A stretch of DNA of 64,000 nt from Aureimonas sp. OT7 (GTDB lineage Bacteria > Pseudomonadota > Alphaproteobacteria > Rhizobiales > Rhizobiaceae): NCBI RefSeq assembly GCF_014844055.1, contig NZ_CP062167.1, positions 2,309,501 to 2,373,500 of the forward strand, given 5' to 3'. Position numbers and translations under genes: made by a program. Position 1 is the stretch's first letter. Each line of letters starts with the position of its first letter. This document shows positions 21,100 through 29,546 of this stretch, piece after piece. The notes under the pieces were generated by a model that saw only the letters and a program-made list of their open reading frames with translations, made no database searches and was not told where the DNA came from.

Positions 21100-22232
21100 G
21101 CCAAGAGTTCGCATTCACACTCATCAACACCGACGGCAAGGCGCGCCGCGGCGAGATCACCATGCCGCGCGGAACGGTGCGCACGCCCGCCTTCATGCCG
21201 GTGGGCACCGCCGGCACCGTAAAGGCCATGTACCTGTCGCAGGTCCGGGAGCTCGGCTCGGACATCATCCTCGGCAATGTCTATCACCTGATGCTGCGGC
21301 CCGGCGCAGAGCGCGTAGGCCGGCTGGGCGGGCTTCACGAATTTGCCCGCTGGCCTTGGCCGATCCTGACCGACAGCGGCGGCTTCCAGGTCATGTCGCT
21401 GGCCTCGTTGCGCAAGCTGACCGAAAAGGGCGTCACCTTCCGCTCGCATGTCGACGGCTCGGTCCATGAATTGACGCCCGAACGGTCGATCGAGATCCAG
21501 GGCCTTCTCGACAGCGATATCCAGATGCAGCTGGATGAATGCGTGCGTCTGCCCGCGGATCGGCGCGAGGTCGAGCGCGCCATGGAGATGTCGCTGCGCT
21601 GGGCCGAGCGGTGCGCGGTCGCCTTCGGCAACCAGCCGGGCAAGGCGATGTTCGGAATCGTGCAGGGCGGCGACCAGCCGGACCTACGGATCCGCTCCGC
21701 AACCGAGCTGGCCGCAATGAACCTGAAAGGCTATGCGGTCGGCGGCCTCGCCGTCGGCGAGCCGCAGGAGGTCATGCTGGAGACGCTGGACGAGACGCTC
21801 CCCTCCCTGCCGGCGGACAAGCCCCGCTATCTGATGGGCGTCGGAACGCCCGACGATATCGTCAAGAGCGTCGCCCGCGGCATCGACATGTTCGACTGCG
21901 TCATGCCCACGCGCGCCGGCCGGCACGGTCTGGCCTTCACGCGGCATGGGCGTATCAACCTCCGCAACGCCATCCATGCCGAAGATGCGGCCCCGCTGGA
22001 CGAGACGTCGGATTGTCCTGCGGCGCGGGATTACTCGCGGGCATACCTGCATCATCTGGTGCGCACCAGCGAGGCGCTGGGCGGCATGCTTTTGACGTGG
22101 AACAACCTTGCCTATTACCAGTCGCTCATGGCCGGCATCCGCGCAGCCATAGAAGAGGGGCGCTTCGCAGCCTATGCTGCCGAGGTGACGGAGGGCTGGG
22201 CACGTGGCGAAGCCAGGCGCAAGCTTGCCTGA
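21096..22232 (+). CDS. tgt: tRNA-guanine transglycosylase with a degenerate zinc site
   Basis: Exchanges guanine 34 for preQ1 in tRNAs with GUN anticodons. The product is 378 residues with the catalytic segments DSGGFQVMS (D93) and [15 protein letters not shown] (264-278) and the substrate segment GIVQGG. The normal zinc site C-x-C-x2-C...H is eroded. At the aligned positions this protein has S305, C307, A310 and N336, so only one of four ligands remains, although the surrounding SRAYLHH and YYQ sequences are intact. It overlaps queA by 4 bases. Function as Tgt is supported by the active site and linkage to queA; how the fold manages without zinc is open. Confidence 0.93.
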   Translation: MSQEFAFTLINTDGKARRGEITMPRGTVRTPAFMPVGTAGTVKAMYLSQVRELGSDIILGNVYHLMLRPGAERVGRLGGLHEFARWPWPILTDSGGFQVMSLASLRKLTEKGVTFRSHVDGSVHELTPERSIEIQGLLDSDIQMQLDECVRLPADRREVERAMEMSLRWAERCAVAFGNQPGKAMFGIVQGGDQPDLRIRSATELAAMNLKGYAVGGLAVGEPQEVMLETLDETLPSLPADKPRYLMGVGTPDDIVKSVARGIDMFDCVMPTRAGRHGLAFTRHGRINLRNAIHAEDAAPLDETSDCPAARDYSRAYLHHLVRTSEALGGMLLTWNNLAYYQSLMAGIRAAIEEGRFAAYAAEVTEGWARGEARRKLA

Positions 22233-22236
22233 CACA

Positions 22237-22257
22237 GCGTTCGACCGGATCGAACGC
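22237..22257. other. Hairpin after tgt
   Basis: GCGTTCGA (22237-22244) pairs perfectly with TCGAACGC (22250-22257) around a 5-nt loop, 4 bases after the tgt stop. No T run follows, so it may protect the mRNA 3' end or assist termination rather than act as a standard terminator. Confidence 0.35.
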
Positions 22258-22331
22258 CAGGTGTTGGAAACTGGCGCGTGGATAGGCCATATAGGAGCAA
22301 AGGCCACAATGCAGTCTGCGAGGCATCCTGC

Positions 22332-23480
22332 GTGAATATCGACAAGGCTCCCGTTACGGGACGTGATGTCGGCAATCTGGTGTTCGGCTCGCCCGGCACG
22401 CTCCGTGCCGAGCGTGGCGCAGCCGAGTTGCGTGCCGGCCGCCCGGTGGTACTGCGCCAGGAAGGATCGCGGATCGCAGTCCTGGCGCTCGATGCCGCCA
22501 GCCCATCCATCTACGAGGCATTCCTGGCCGCCACGGACGGGGATGCGTGCCTGTATCTCACGCCGCCCCGGGCAGCGGTGCTTGGCCTCGATGCCCCGCA
22601 GGGTGCGCTGATCCCGGCCCGCGCAAGAGATCATGACAGCATCTGCCGGCTCGGTTACATGCGTGGCGCGGATGCCCCGGCCGAGTGGCGCGCGGCGACG
22701 CCCCTGGTGCACGAGGCCGCCGCATTGGCGCGGTTGGCGCTGCTGTTGCCGGCCGTTCTCGTGGCCGCGATCGGCGAGGGGCCCTCCCTGTTCGACGCCT
22801 GCGCGGAAGTGGAACCGGGAGACATCCAGCAGGGGTTCTCCACCGCTGCGCTCGATTTCCGGGAGGTTGCCCGGACGCCGGTGCCCCTGAAGGATATCGG
22901 CGATGTCGTCTTTACCGTCTTTCGGGGCGGGTTCGCGCAGCGCGACCAGCTTGCGCTGATCGTCGGGGAGCCCGATTTCTCCGGCAGTGTCCCTGTGCGG
23001 GTCCATTCGTCCTGCATCACGGGCGACCTCTTCGGTTCGCTGAAATGCGATTGCGGCGATCAATTGCGCGGCGGGCTTGCAAAACTGAAGGCGCTGGGCG
23101 GCGGCGTTCTTTTGTATCTGGACCAGGAGGGGCGCGGCACCGGCATCGCATCGAAGATGCGGGCCTATGGCTTCCAGCATCAGGGTCTGGATACGGTGGA
23201 CGCCGACGCGGAGCTGGGCTTCGGCGGCGACGAGCGGCGTTACGAGGCCGCGGTCTCGATCCTCCGGCAACTCGGCATTGGCTCCGTCCGGTTGCTCACC
23301 AACAATCCGGCCAAGATCGCCTACCTGCGCGGCAGCGGCATCGTGGTGGACGAGCGCCTGTCGGTGGAGGGCGAAGTGACGCCGCAGAACGAAGGCTACC
23401 TGCGCACCAAGGTGAACCGCTCCGGGCATCTGATGAATGTCGACGCCTTGCCGCGCAAGGATAGCGACGCGGCAGGCTGA
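22332..23480 (+). CDS. ribA: GTP cyclohydrolase II with extra N-terminal domain
   Basis: Opens the imidazole ring of GTP, the first step of riboflavin synthesis. The C-terminal ~200 residues are a standard RibA: zinc ligands in CITGDLFGSLKCDC, DQEGRGTGIASK, and LLTNNPAKI. About 170 residues precede this, resembling a shortened, degenerate DHBP-synthase-like region (RPVVLRQE, SICRLGYMRGAD) without its clear active-site motifs, so only GTP cyclohydrolase activity is predicted. The GTG at 22332 follows GAGG by 9 bases; an upstream ATG at 22278 in frame is possible. Confidence 0.88.
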   Translation: MNIDKAPVTGRDVGNLVFGSPGTLRAERGAAELRAGRPVVLRQEGSRIAVLALDAASPSIYEAFLAATDGDACLYLTPPRAAVLGLDAPQGALIPARARDHDSICRLGYMRGADAPAEWRAATPLVHEAAALARLALLLPAVLVAAIGEGPSLFDACAEVEPGDIQQGFSTAALDFREVARTPVPLKDIGDVVFTVFRGGFAQRDQLALIVGEPDFSGSVPVRVHSSCITGDLFGSLKCDCGDQLRGGLAKLKALGGGVLLYLDQEGRGTGIASKMRAYGFQHQGLDTVDADAELGFGGDERRYEAAVSILRQLGIGSVRLLTNNPAKIAYLRGSGIVVDERLSVEGEVTPQNEGYLRTKVNRSGHLMNVDALPRKDSDAAG

Positions 23481-23486
23481 CCACGG

Positions 23487-24461
23487 TCAGTGCGGGGCGG
23501 AGCCGCCCCATTGCCCCTGTATGAAGCGCAATCCGTCCTGTATGGTCTTGCTCCACAGTGGCCATACGTGATCGCCATCGGTAATCCGGAACTCGATGGG
23601 GCGATCGTCGGCCTTCATGGTCTCGTACAGTGCGATCGCGCCGCGCCAAAGCTTGTGGCTGTCGTCGTCGCCGACCGTCACGTACAGCGCGGGCAGGGTG
23701 TCGCCGGCTTCCAGGCGCTCTTCCAGAAGCGTGAAGACGTTTAGCCTGTTGTAGCGCCGACCGTCGAAGGGTGAACCATAGGCCTTGCCGAAGTAGGGGG
23801 GCGCCGGCGGCAGATCCACCCCCTCGGTGACGTCCGTCGGATCGGCGTGGTGGAAGTAGGTGCTGTCGATGATGAGGGCCATCGCCTCCGGCGCGAGGTC
23901 AAGCTGATCCTGCGGTATGTTCTGCCACAGGCCTGGCGACAGGGCGACGGAAGCGACGTAAAGCTGCGGGTGGGACAGGGCCAGGCGAAGCGCTCCGAAG
24001 CCGCCCATCGACAGGCCGGCTATGGCGCGTCCGCCGCGATCCTTGCGCACCTGGTAGCGCGCTTCCACCGCCTGCCGGAGATCGCGCGTGATGGCCGTCT
24101 CGTAATTGCCGGGGCCGCCGACATCGGTCGAATCCACATACCAGCTATCGCCGACACCCGGCATAACCACCATTACGGGGTCAATCTCGCCGGATCCGAT
24201 CATGCGGTCGAGGGTCGCCTGGATGTCGCCGAGGTCGCGCCAGCTCGTTTCGTCGCCGCCGTGGCCGTGCAGAAGGTACAGCACCGGCCAGCCGCCAGTC
24301 GGTGTCGGGCCATCCGGCTGATAGACAATTGCCGGAAGAGTGGCCGACAGGGCCGGGCTGTCGAACCGTTCGGCCGACATCTGGCTTGCCGCCATGGCGC
24401 CGCCCGTGACGCCGGATACGATGCTTGCCGCAATGGCCGCTATGCAAAATGCGCGCTTCAT
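23487..24461 (-). CDS. Exported esterase, putative esterase (EstD/Fes-like) family
   Basis: Predicted exported carboxylesterase; the substrate is unknown. The signal peptide is at 1-24 (MKRAFCIAAIAASIVSG... MAA). The alpha/beta hydrolase core shows LYLLHGHGGDETSW, the nucleophile elbow GLSMGGFGAL, an acidic region VGDDDSH and a terminal DGDHVWPLW histidine. The ATG at 24461 is set by the signal peptide; the longer open frame upstream is not protein-like. It ends 6 bases from the convergent ribA stop. Confidence 0.85.
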   Translation of the reverse strand: MKRAFCIAAIAASIVSGVTGGAMAASQMSAERFDSPALSATLPAIVYQPDGPTPTGGWPVLYLLHGHGGDETSWRDLGDIQATLDRMIGSGEIDPVMVVMPGVGDSWYVDSTDVGGPGNYETAITRDLRQAVEARYQVRKDRGGRAIAGLSMGGFGALRLALSHPQLYVASVALSPGLWQNIPQDQLDLAPEAMALIIDSTYFHHADPTDVTEGVDLPPAPPYFGKAYGSPFDGRRYNRLNVFTLLEERLEAGDTLPALYVTVGDDDSHKLWRGAIALYETMKADDRPIEFRITDGDHVWPLWSKTIQDGLRFIQGQWGGSAPH

Positions 24462-24520
24462 GGTCCGCCCGCTGCTTTCGTGAGGGGCAATATGGCGCGG
24501 CGTGCCGGGTTGGGCAGCTC

Positions 24521-24715
24521 TTACGTCCGGCGAATGCTGGGGGCCATGTCCTCGCCATAGGCGGAGACCGCATAGAATGCGGCCTTGACGACGTCCTTGC
24601 GGCTGGCGCCGGGATGGGCGGCCTGCACCTGACGGATGATCTTCTTGCGGGATTTGCCGGGCCGCGCAACCCGAACAAGCGTCGCGGCAATATCGAAAAG
24701 CGCGTCCTGTGCCAC
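24521..24715 (-). CDS. Small protein of unknown function (64 aa)
   Basis: Not recognised. A GTG start at 24715 with AAGGTT upstream gives 64 residues: an Ala/Val-rich helix (DALFDIAATLVRVARP), then a basic segment (GKSRKKIIRQVQAAHPGASRKDVVKAAFYAVSA split by KKII) that reads like a compact helical domain. The composition is protein-like and unlike the antisense frame. It lies upstream of the esterase on the same strand, separated by 59 bases. Confidence 0.5.
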   Translation of the reverse strand: MAQDALFDIAATLVRVARPGKSRKKIIRQVQAAHPGASRKDVVKAAFYAVSAYGEDMAPSIRRT

Positions 24716-24797
24716 GCATATAACCTTGGGTTGTTTCGTCGGCCCCGCGTAACTGCATTCTGTTACACGCGTATGACATGGGGCGGCCGCCAGGCTG

Positions 24798-25730
24798 CTA
24801 GCGAACTGCCGGGATCGGTGGTTCGCTATCAGGCATGGCCGCCAATGTATCGAGAGCCCTGCCGACCGCCTCGGCAGTTTCGGCATCCACCCGCTGTAGC
24901 GGAGCGGGCGGGTTTCCGACGGATAGCGAAAGTCTATCCGCAATCTCATACATGATGCGCAGGCTGCCATGCGCGCGGAACAGTGCCCATAGTGGTGCGA
25001 ACGCAGCATCGATCATGGACGTTTCGTCGGACTTGCCCGCCTGCGCGCATCGCGTCAGGCGCAGCGCCGGTTGCGGTAGCAGGCCCGCCACCACGCTGTA
25101 CCAAGCCTGTCCACCTGCCAATAGCGACGATGCCGCGCCCCAATCGCCGCTGTAGCCGATCGTAAAGGTTGCAGGTGTCTCCTGCCGCAACCTTGCGAGT
25201 TCGCCGGCATAATCTCCATCCGAGGGCAGTGGCATCTTGATGGCCGCAATGTTTTTCACCATAGCCAGCTTGGCAATGAGGCTCGGCGAAAAGGAGAAGT
25301 TCGTCGTGCCGGGATTGTTGTAGATGCAGAGTGGCAGGCCGGTTGCGCCGGCAACGGCCAGATAGTGTTGCGCCACCTCGCTTTTCGTCAGCGGCGTGTA
25401 TGACATTGGCGCGAGGAGAAGTCCGTCGGCGCCGGCGCGCTCGGCGTCGCCTGCGAGCTCCTCGGACCAGCTTGTCCGCAGCGATCCCGCACCGACGATC
25501 AGGGGAACCCGCCCGTCGGCGGCCTCGACCGCCGCCGCGACGGCACGGCAGCGCTCTGCCCGGTCGAGATAGGCGTAGATGCCGGTGCTGCCGAGGAGCC
25601 CGATCGAATCCACGCCAGCCTCAGCCAGGCGGTTCACCAGAAGGCCCAGCCTATCGGTATCGACGATGCCATCGGCACTGGCTGGCGTGGGTGGAAAGGC
25701 AGAAAGGCCCGTGAACGAAAGTGTGGTCAT
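24798..25730 (-). CDS. Dihydrodipicolinate synthase / N-acetylneuraminate lyase family protein
   Basis: Class I aldolase of the DapA superfamily; the substrate is not predictable. The product is 310 residues, a normal TIM-barrel length. It has the GSTGIYAYL phosphate/carboxylate-binding loop (usually GTTGE), the tyrosine segment PLCIYNNPGTT, and the Schiff-base lysine segment IAAIKMPLP. The loop lacks the Glu typical of lysine-biosynthetic DapA, so a catabolic lyase is more likely. It stands alone next to tRNA-Pro. Confidence 0.85.
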   Translation of the reverse strand: MTTLSFTGLSAFPPTPASADGIVDTDRLGLLVNRLAEAGVDSIGLLGSTGIYAYLDRAERCRAVAAAVEAADGRVPLIVGAGSLRTSWSEELAGDAERAGADGLLLAPMSYTPLTKSEVAQHYLAVAGATGLPLCIYNNPGTTNFSFSPSLIAKLAMVKNIAAIKMPLPSDGDYAGELARLRQETPATFTIGYSGDWGAASSLLAGGQAWYSVVAGLLPQPALRLTRCAQAGKSDETSMIDAAFAPLWALFRAHGSLRIMYEIADRLSLSVGNPPAPLQRVDAETAEAVGRALDTLAAMPDSEPPIPAVR

Positions 25731-26020
25731 CCCTGCTTCTCGACTGTCGCGACCGCGCTTGCGGCTCCGGATGGCAGGTTACCGGATTTCGTCACCAGCG
25801 CCCATCAAGCAATCTGATCTTCGATAGCGGCCTTGGCTATGACGGAGAACGCGTCGGCAATCTTTCCGGCCCTCAAACGCCGTTGCCCTGGATAGCCTGC
25901 GACCCCGTCGATCTTCGCGTCGGGATAGGAAAGCCCTTCGATTGGGCTGAATTCACGTCATATCGGAGGAGAAACGACCGCGCCATTGAGGCCGAGGCCC
26001 GGGCTTTACGAGTGCTTGGA

Positions 26021-26097
26021 TGGTCGGAGCGAGAGGATTCGAACCTCCGACCCCCTGAACCCCATTCAGGTGCGCTACCAGGCTGCGCTACGCTCCG
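26021..26097 (-). tRNA. tRNA-Pro(GGG)
   Basis: On the minus strand the sequence folds as a 77-nt cloverleaf: acceptor CGGAGCG/CGCTCCG, D arm with GCGC, anticodon stem CCTGA/TCAGG with loop ATGGGGT (anticodon GGG), T arm GGAGG-TTCGAAT-CCTCT, and an encoded CCA end (26021-26023). It decodes CCC and CCU. Confidence 0.97.
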
Positions 26098-26534
26098 ACG
26101 GGCGAAGCTCTATGAAATCTCACGCCACAGCGCAACCGATTTCTGCCCTTGAAAAGGAAACGCCACGCGACCGCTCCCGAATTGTATCAGTCGGTAACGT
26201 AATCGAACCGTACGGTTTGTACAGGTTGTCGCACCGTGCCGCGGACTGTCATGCGGGTGACAAATCTCAAGACAGCTTGCATCGGTTAAAAATTGATTAT
26301 CATGCACTGTAAGCTCTCGGAGCTGAAGTCGATATCGCAAAATTTATACGTAATTTGAGGCGATCGGAAGTCAGATATACTTAATTCGAGGAAGATATTC
26401 ACGATTTATAAAAGTGTCATCGTTTCACCGATTGTAAAAAATATGCGAAGGCAGATGTGAGTGCTTGTGTTTTCGCCACATTGGCCGCTACAATCCGTGA
26501 TTGAGGGTGTAGGGGGCAAGCGAGGGAGACGACC
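26098..26534. other. AT-rich intergenic region between tRNA-Pro and the 69-aa gene
   Basis: No gene is supported in this 437-base stretch. From about 26281 to 26460 the base composition falls to roughly one third G+C, against about two thirds around it. It contains a perfect 12-bp palindrome (26206-26217) and a small hairpin (26312-26324). It may hold the promoter of the 69-codon gene or a small RNA, or be a remnant of transferred DNA. Confidence 0.4.
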
Positions 26535-26744
26535 ATGACTGGCAGTGACCGTCCTGGGTTTTCCGGCGCCGTGCCGGTAGACTCCATCTCCGACAGAGGG
26601 GTCGCTACGGAAAACGCGTCCGGGCTGATTCTGCGGCTGCGGGACAGCAATCGCGCCCTGGAAGACCTCTTGCGCGCGTTGGAGCGGGACGAGTCCACAT
26701 GCCGCTCGCCGCACTCCGAACCCGACGCCTATCCATTCGTCTGA
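26535..26744 (+). CDS. Small protein of unknown function (69 aa)
   Basis: Not recognised. The 69-residue product is polar, with a Leu/Arg-rich amphipathic helix in the middle (GLILRLRDSNRALEDLLRAL, ~30-49) that could form a coiled coil, and disordered ends. A GAGGGAGA ribosome binding site precedes the ATG. The stop is followed 17 bases later by a strong hairpin, part of the terminator interrupted by the IS remnant, which supports real transcription. Confidence 0.55.
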   Translation: MTGSDRPGFSGAVPVDSISDRGVATENASGLILRLRDSNRALEDLLRALERDESTCRSPHSEPDAYPFV

Positions 26745-26763
26745 CTTCAGGCGCGCATGAGAA

Positions 26764-26783
26764 AGGCCGGCGAATGCCGGCCT
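26764..26783. repeat. Left copy of the duplicated terminator hairpin (target duplication)
   Basis: This 20-bp palindromic sequence (AGGCCGGC / GCCGGCCT around GAAT-type loop) is repeated exactly at 27380-27399, on the other side of the IS remnant. It looks like a target-site duplication that copied the whole terminator stem. Confidence 0.75.
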
Positions 26784-27379
26784 CAGACTGCTGAAAAACC
26801 CCATCGAATTGACTGCTGACAAGCCCCGTCGAATTTCGGCGGGGTTTTGTTATGGCGATTATTTTCGGTGATGTAGGCCGGCCGGGAAAGGTCGGCCGCT
26901 CTCTGACATGGGAGCTTGGGACCATTGCGATCTTCGTCATGTTCCGGGCTGCGGCTGCGAGAAGGCACTGGCAGGATGTTCCGATGGGACTTCGAAAGCG
27001 TGGCTATCGGTGCCCGTGCGGTCGCTTGGCATCGGCAGCTTCAAACGCAGGAACCAGCGATAGGCTACATTGACCTCGATCTCACGAATGAGCTGGCGTT
27101 CCGAGCGGACGTCGAACAGATATCCGACCATCAGCGCCTTGAACATCCAAGTCGGATCAAGTGCCGGGCGGCCGTGCTCGCGCAGTACAGACCGACAACG
27201 CGGTCCTGGATATAGGAGAAAATCGATCACCTGGTCGATCTTGCGGAGCAGGTGATCCTTCGGGACAAGCATATCGAGCGTGACTATCTCGGGTGCTGTC
27301 CGTTCGGGCGCAGGTTTCTTCAACATGCCCCGGTGAATCGAAAACCCCCGGCTAACGCCAGGGGTTTGTCAGCAGTCTG
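26784..27379. mobile_element. IS1182-type element remnant (596 bp)
   Basis: The ends are 19-bp inverted repeats with one mismatch: CAGACTGCTG... at 26784-26802 and its complement at 27361-27379. The inside holds an N-terminal transposase fragment (26937-27326, minus strand) and, towards the left end, a short piece reading as the transposase C-terminus (NKTPPKFDGACQQ in one frame). Most of the transposase is deleted, so the element is not autonomous. The left end carries a 25-bp tandem duplication (26786-26810, 26811-26835). Exact 20-bp copies of a palindromic terminator flank it. Confidence 0.85.
26937..27326 (-). pseudogene. IS1182-family transposase, N-terminal fragment
   Basis: The first ~100 residues match the conserved N-terminus of IS1182-type transposases: LVPKDHLLRKIDQVIDF, HGRPALDP, and RSERQLIREIEVNVAYRWFL. 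After LKLP the frame runs into unrelated sequence, marking the deletion junction. Between IDF and HGRPALDP the expected residues (YIQDRVVGLYC) are found in another frame, so two compensating indels are present. The catalytic DDE region is missing. Confidence 0.85.
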
Positions 27380-27404
27380 AGGCCGGCGAATGCCGGCCTT
27401 TTTT
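27380..27404 (+). terminator. Right copy of the terminator, with its T run
   Basis: AGGCCGGC...GCCGGCCT followed by TTTTTT (27399-27404). Before the insertion this would have ended the 69-codon gene. The intact right copy now lies after the IS remnant and before the convergent wrbA. Confidence 0.75.
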
Positions 27405-27425
27405 GCCAGTATCGGCCTTGTCCGA

Positions 27426-28025
27426 TTATCCAGCGAGCTTGCCGGCGATCTCCGCGATATGGCGGCCCTGGAAGCGTGCGCCTTCGAGCTCGATCTCGCT
27501 GGGCTGCCGCGAACCGTCGCCACCTGCAATGGTCGTCGCGCCGTAGGGCGATCCGCCCACGACCTGATCCAGCGCCATCTGCCCGGCGAAGGCGTAGGGC
27601 AGTCCGACTACGACAAGGCCGTGATGCAGGAATGTCTTGTGCATCGACAGAAGGGTCGCCTCGTTGCCGCCATGCTGGGTCGCCGAGGACGTGAAGGCGC
27701 CGGCAACCTTGCCCAGCAACTTGCCGGCTGCCCACAGACCGCCCGTCCTGTCCCAGAAGGACTGCATCTGCGAGCTCGGATTGCCGAAGCGCGTCGGGGC
27801 GCCGACGATGATGGCGTCGTAGGCGGGAAGGTCTTCCGGCTTCGCTTCCGGGTGAGCCGAATCCGTCTTGAAGCCGGCGGCGGCGACGACGTCCGCCGGC
27901 GCGGTTTCCGGAACCCGCTTGATGTCCACCTCGGCGCCGGTGCTGGCGGCACCTTCGGCCACGGCGCGCGCCATGGCTTCGATATGGCCGTAGCTGGAAT
28001 AATAGAGTACCAGAACCTTGGTCAT
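27426..28025 (-). CDS. wrbA: NAD(P)H:quinone oxidoreductase WrbA
   Basis: FMN-dependent two-electron quinone reductase protecting against quinone stress. The product is 199 residues with the flavodoxin-like start [19 protein letters not shown], the WrbA segment [35 protein letters not shown] and [20 protein letters not shown] lies upstream of the ATG at 28025. It is monocistronic and convergent with the IS remnant. Confidence 0.95.
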   Translation of the reverse strand: MTKVLVLYYSSYGHIEAMARAVAEGAASTGAEVDIKRVPETAPADVVAAAGFKTDSAHPEAKPEDLPAYDAIIVGAPTRFGNPSSQMQSFWDRTGGLWAAGKLLGKVAGAFTSSATQHGGNEATLLSMHKTFLHHGLVVVGLPYAFAGQMALDQVVGGSPYGATTIAGGDGSRQPSEIELEGARFQGRHIAEIAGKLAG

Positions 28026-28168
28026 GCATCTTCCCTTCGGTTGGCGCGGAGGCCGTTGCTGCTGGCCGTATAGATACGTGATTGCACGGACATGCGTTAG
28101 GCTGGATGCAGAGACGCACTGTCCACAGCGGTTGACCGCCGGCCCCGGCGGGAAAGGAAATTCAGGCA

Positions 28169-28909
28169 ATGGCCCAGACTGCTTCCATGCTCGCGATCGG
28201 TGACGAACTCCTGTCCGGCCGGACCAAGGACAAGAATATCGCTCATCTCGCCGATGTCATGACGATGGCCGGCATCGACCTCAAGGAGGTTCGCATCGTC
28301 GGCGACGAGCCGGAAGAGATCGTGGCCGCCGTCAACGCGTTGCGCCAACGCTACGACTATGTCTTCACGTCGGGCGGCATCGGCCCCACCCACGATGACA
28401 TGACGGCCGACGCGATCGCCGCCGCCTTCGAAGCGCCGATCGGCTATCACCCGCAAGCCTATGCGCTGATGGCCGCGCATTACGAGGCGCGGGGCATGGA
28501 ATTCACGGAGGCGCGCAAGCGCATGGCCCGTACGCCGGAGGGCGCCAGCCTGATCGACAATCCCGTTTCCGTGGCGCCGGGGTTCCATATCGGCAATGTC
28601 TATGTGCTGGCCGGCGTGCCGGCCGTTTTCCAGGCCATGCTGGAAAAGATCGTCGCCGGCCTGCCGCAGGGCCCCGTCGTGCTGTCCGCGGCGGTGGAAT
28701 GCTCCTTCGGGGAGGGCGATATCGGCGGCCCGCTGGGCGAGATCCAGAAGCGGCACCCCGATGTCGTCATCGGTTCGTATCCCAAGTTCGACGGCGCGCG
28801 CTACAGCACAGAACTCGTGGTGCGGTCGCGGGATGCCGAAGCGCTTTCACGCGCGCGGGGCGAGGTGCAGGCAATGCTGGCCGACCTGGCGACCAGCCGC
28901 TCCACGTAA
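28169..28909 (+). CDS. CinA N-terminal-type (MoaB/MogA-like) protein
   Basis: Competence/damage-inducible CinA family, molybdopterin-binding-fold domain only. The 246-residue product has [15 protein letters not shown] and [13 protein letters not shown], the family hallmarks. It lacks the C-terminal nicotinamide-nucleotide deamidase domain found in full CinA; this single-domain form is common in alphaproteobacteria, where its function is not established. GGAAAGGAAA lies upstream of the ATG. gpt follows 73 bases downstream on the same strand. Confidence 0.88.
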   Translation: MAQTASMLAIGDELLSGRTKDKNIAHLADVMTMAGIDLKEVRIVGDEPEEIVAAVNALRQRYDYVFTSGGIGPTHDDMTADAIAAAFEAPIGYHPQAYALMAAHYEARGMEFTEARKRMARTPEGASLIDNPVSVAPGFHIGNVYVLAGVPAVFQAMLEKIVAGLPQGPVVLSAAVECSFGEGDIGGPLGEIQKRHPDVVIGSYPKFDGARYSTELVVRSRDAEALSRARGEVQAMLADLATSRST

Positions 28910-28982
28910 TGGCGCGCGCGCTTGCGGTAGGCGCGCAACCGGGCTATCGCATCGCCCTTGGAAAGATCGGAGCCATGCAGAC

Positions 28983-29477
28983 ATGACGAGCGAAAAGTCC
29001 TTTCCCGTTTCGTGGGATCAGTTTCACCGCGACGCGCGCGCGCTCGCCTGGCGGCTGGCCGGGGTGCGCGACGACTGGAAGGCCATCGTCTGCATCACAC
29101 GCGGTGGGCTGGTGCCTGCCGCCATCATTGCGCGTGAACTCGGCACGCGGCTGATCGAGACCGTATGCGTGGCGTCTTACCACGACTACGAGACACAGGG
29201 CGAGTTGAAGGTCCTCAAGGGCATATCCCCGGACCTGTCTGGCGATGAGGGCGATGGCGTGCTGATCGTCGACGACCTCACCGATACCGGAAAGACGGCG
29301 GCGCTGGTGCGTTCGATGCTGCCCAAGGCCCATTTTGCCACCGTCTATGCCAAGCCCAAGGGCCGGCCGCTGGTGGATACCTTCATCACGGAAGTGTCGC
29401 AGGATACCTGGATATTCTTTCCGTGGGACATGGGGCTGACATTCCAGGCGCCGATTTCCAAGGGCGTTGCCGGCTGA
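28983..29477 (+). CDS. gpt: Xanthine phosphoribosyltransferase
   Basis: Purine salvage: converts xanthine (and guanine) with PRPP to the nucleotide, at the inner face of the membrane. The product is 164 residues with [17 protein letters not shown] and the PRPP-binding motif [14 protein letters not shown]. The ATG at 28983 gives the family start [20 protein letters not shown]. Confidence 0.94.
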   Translation: MTSEKSFPVSWDQFHRDARALAWRLAGVRDDWKAIVCITRGGLVPAAIIARELGTRLIETVCVASYHDYETQGELKVLKGISPDLSGDEGDGVLIVDDLTDTGKTAALVRSMLPKAHFATVYAKPKGRPLVDTFITEVSQDTWIFFPWDMGLTFQAPISKGVAG

Positions 29478-29546
29478 CAGCCCGGGGCGGTAACGCCGCC
29501 CGCCGCGCCTGTGGCGCGGAAGGCGGCGATGACCTGCGTCACCGCG

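Noticed and set aside
25721..26020. Plus-strand open frame between the DapA-like gene and tRNA-Pro
   Set aside because: Part of the translation looks protein-like, but it has no ribosome binding site, runs into the antisense of the tRNA and matches no family I recognise. It could be a gene relic.
26021..26097. tRNA-Pro as an integration site
   Set aside because: No integrase gene and no repeated copy of the tRNA 3' end was seen in the window.
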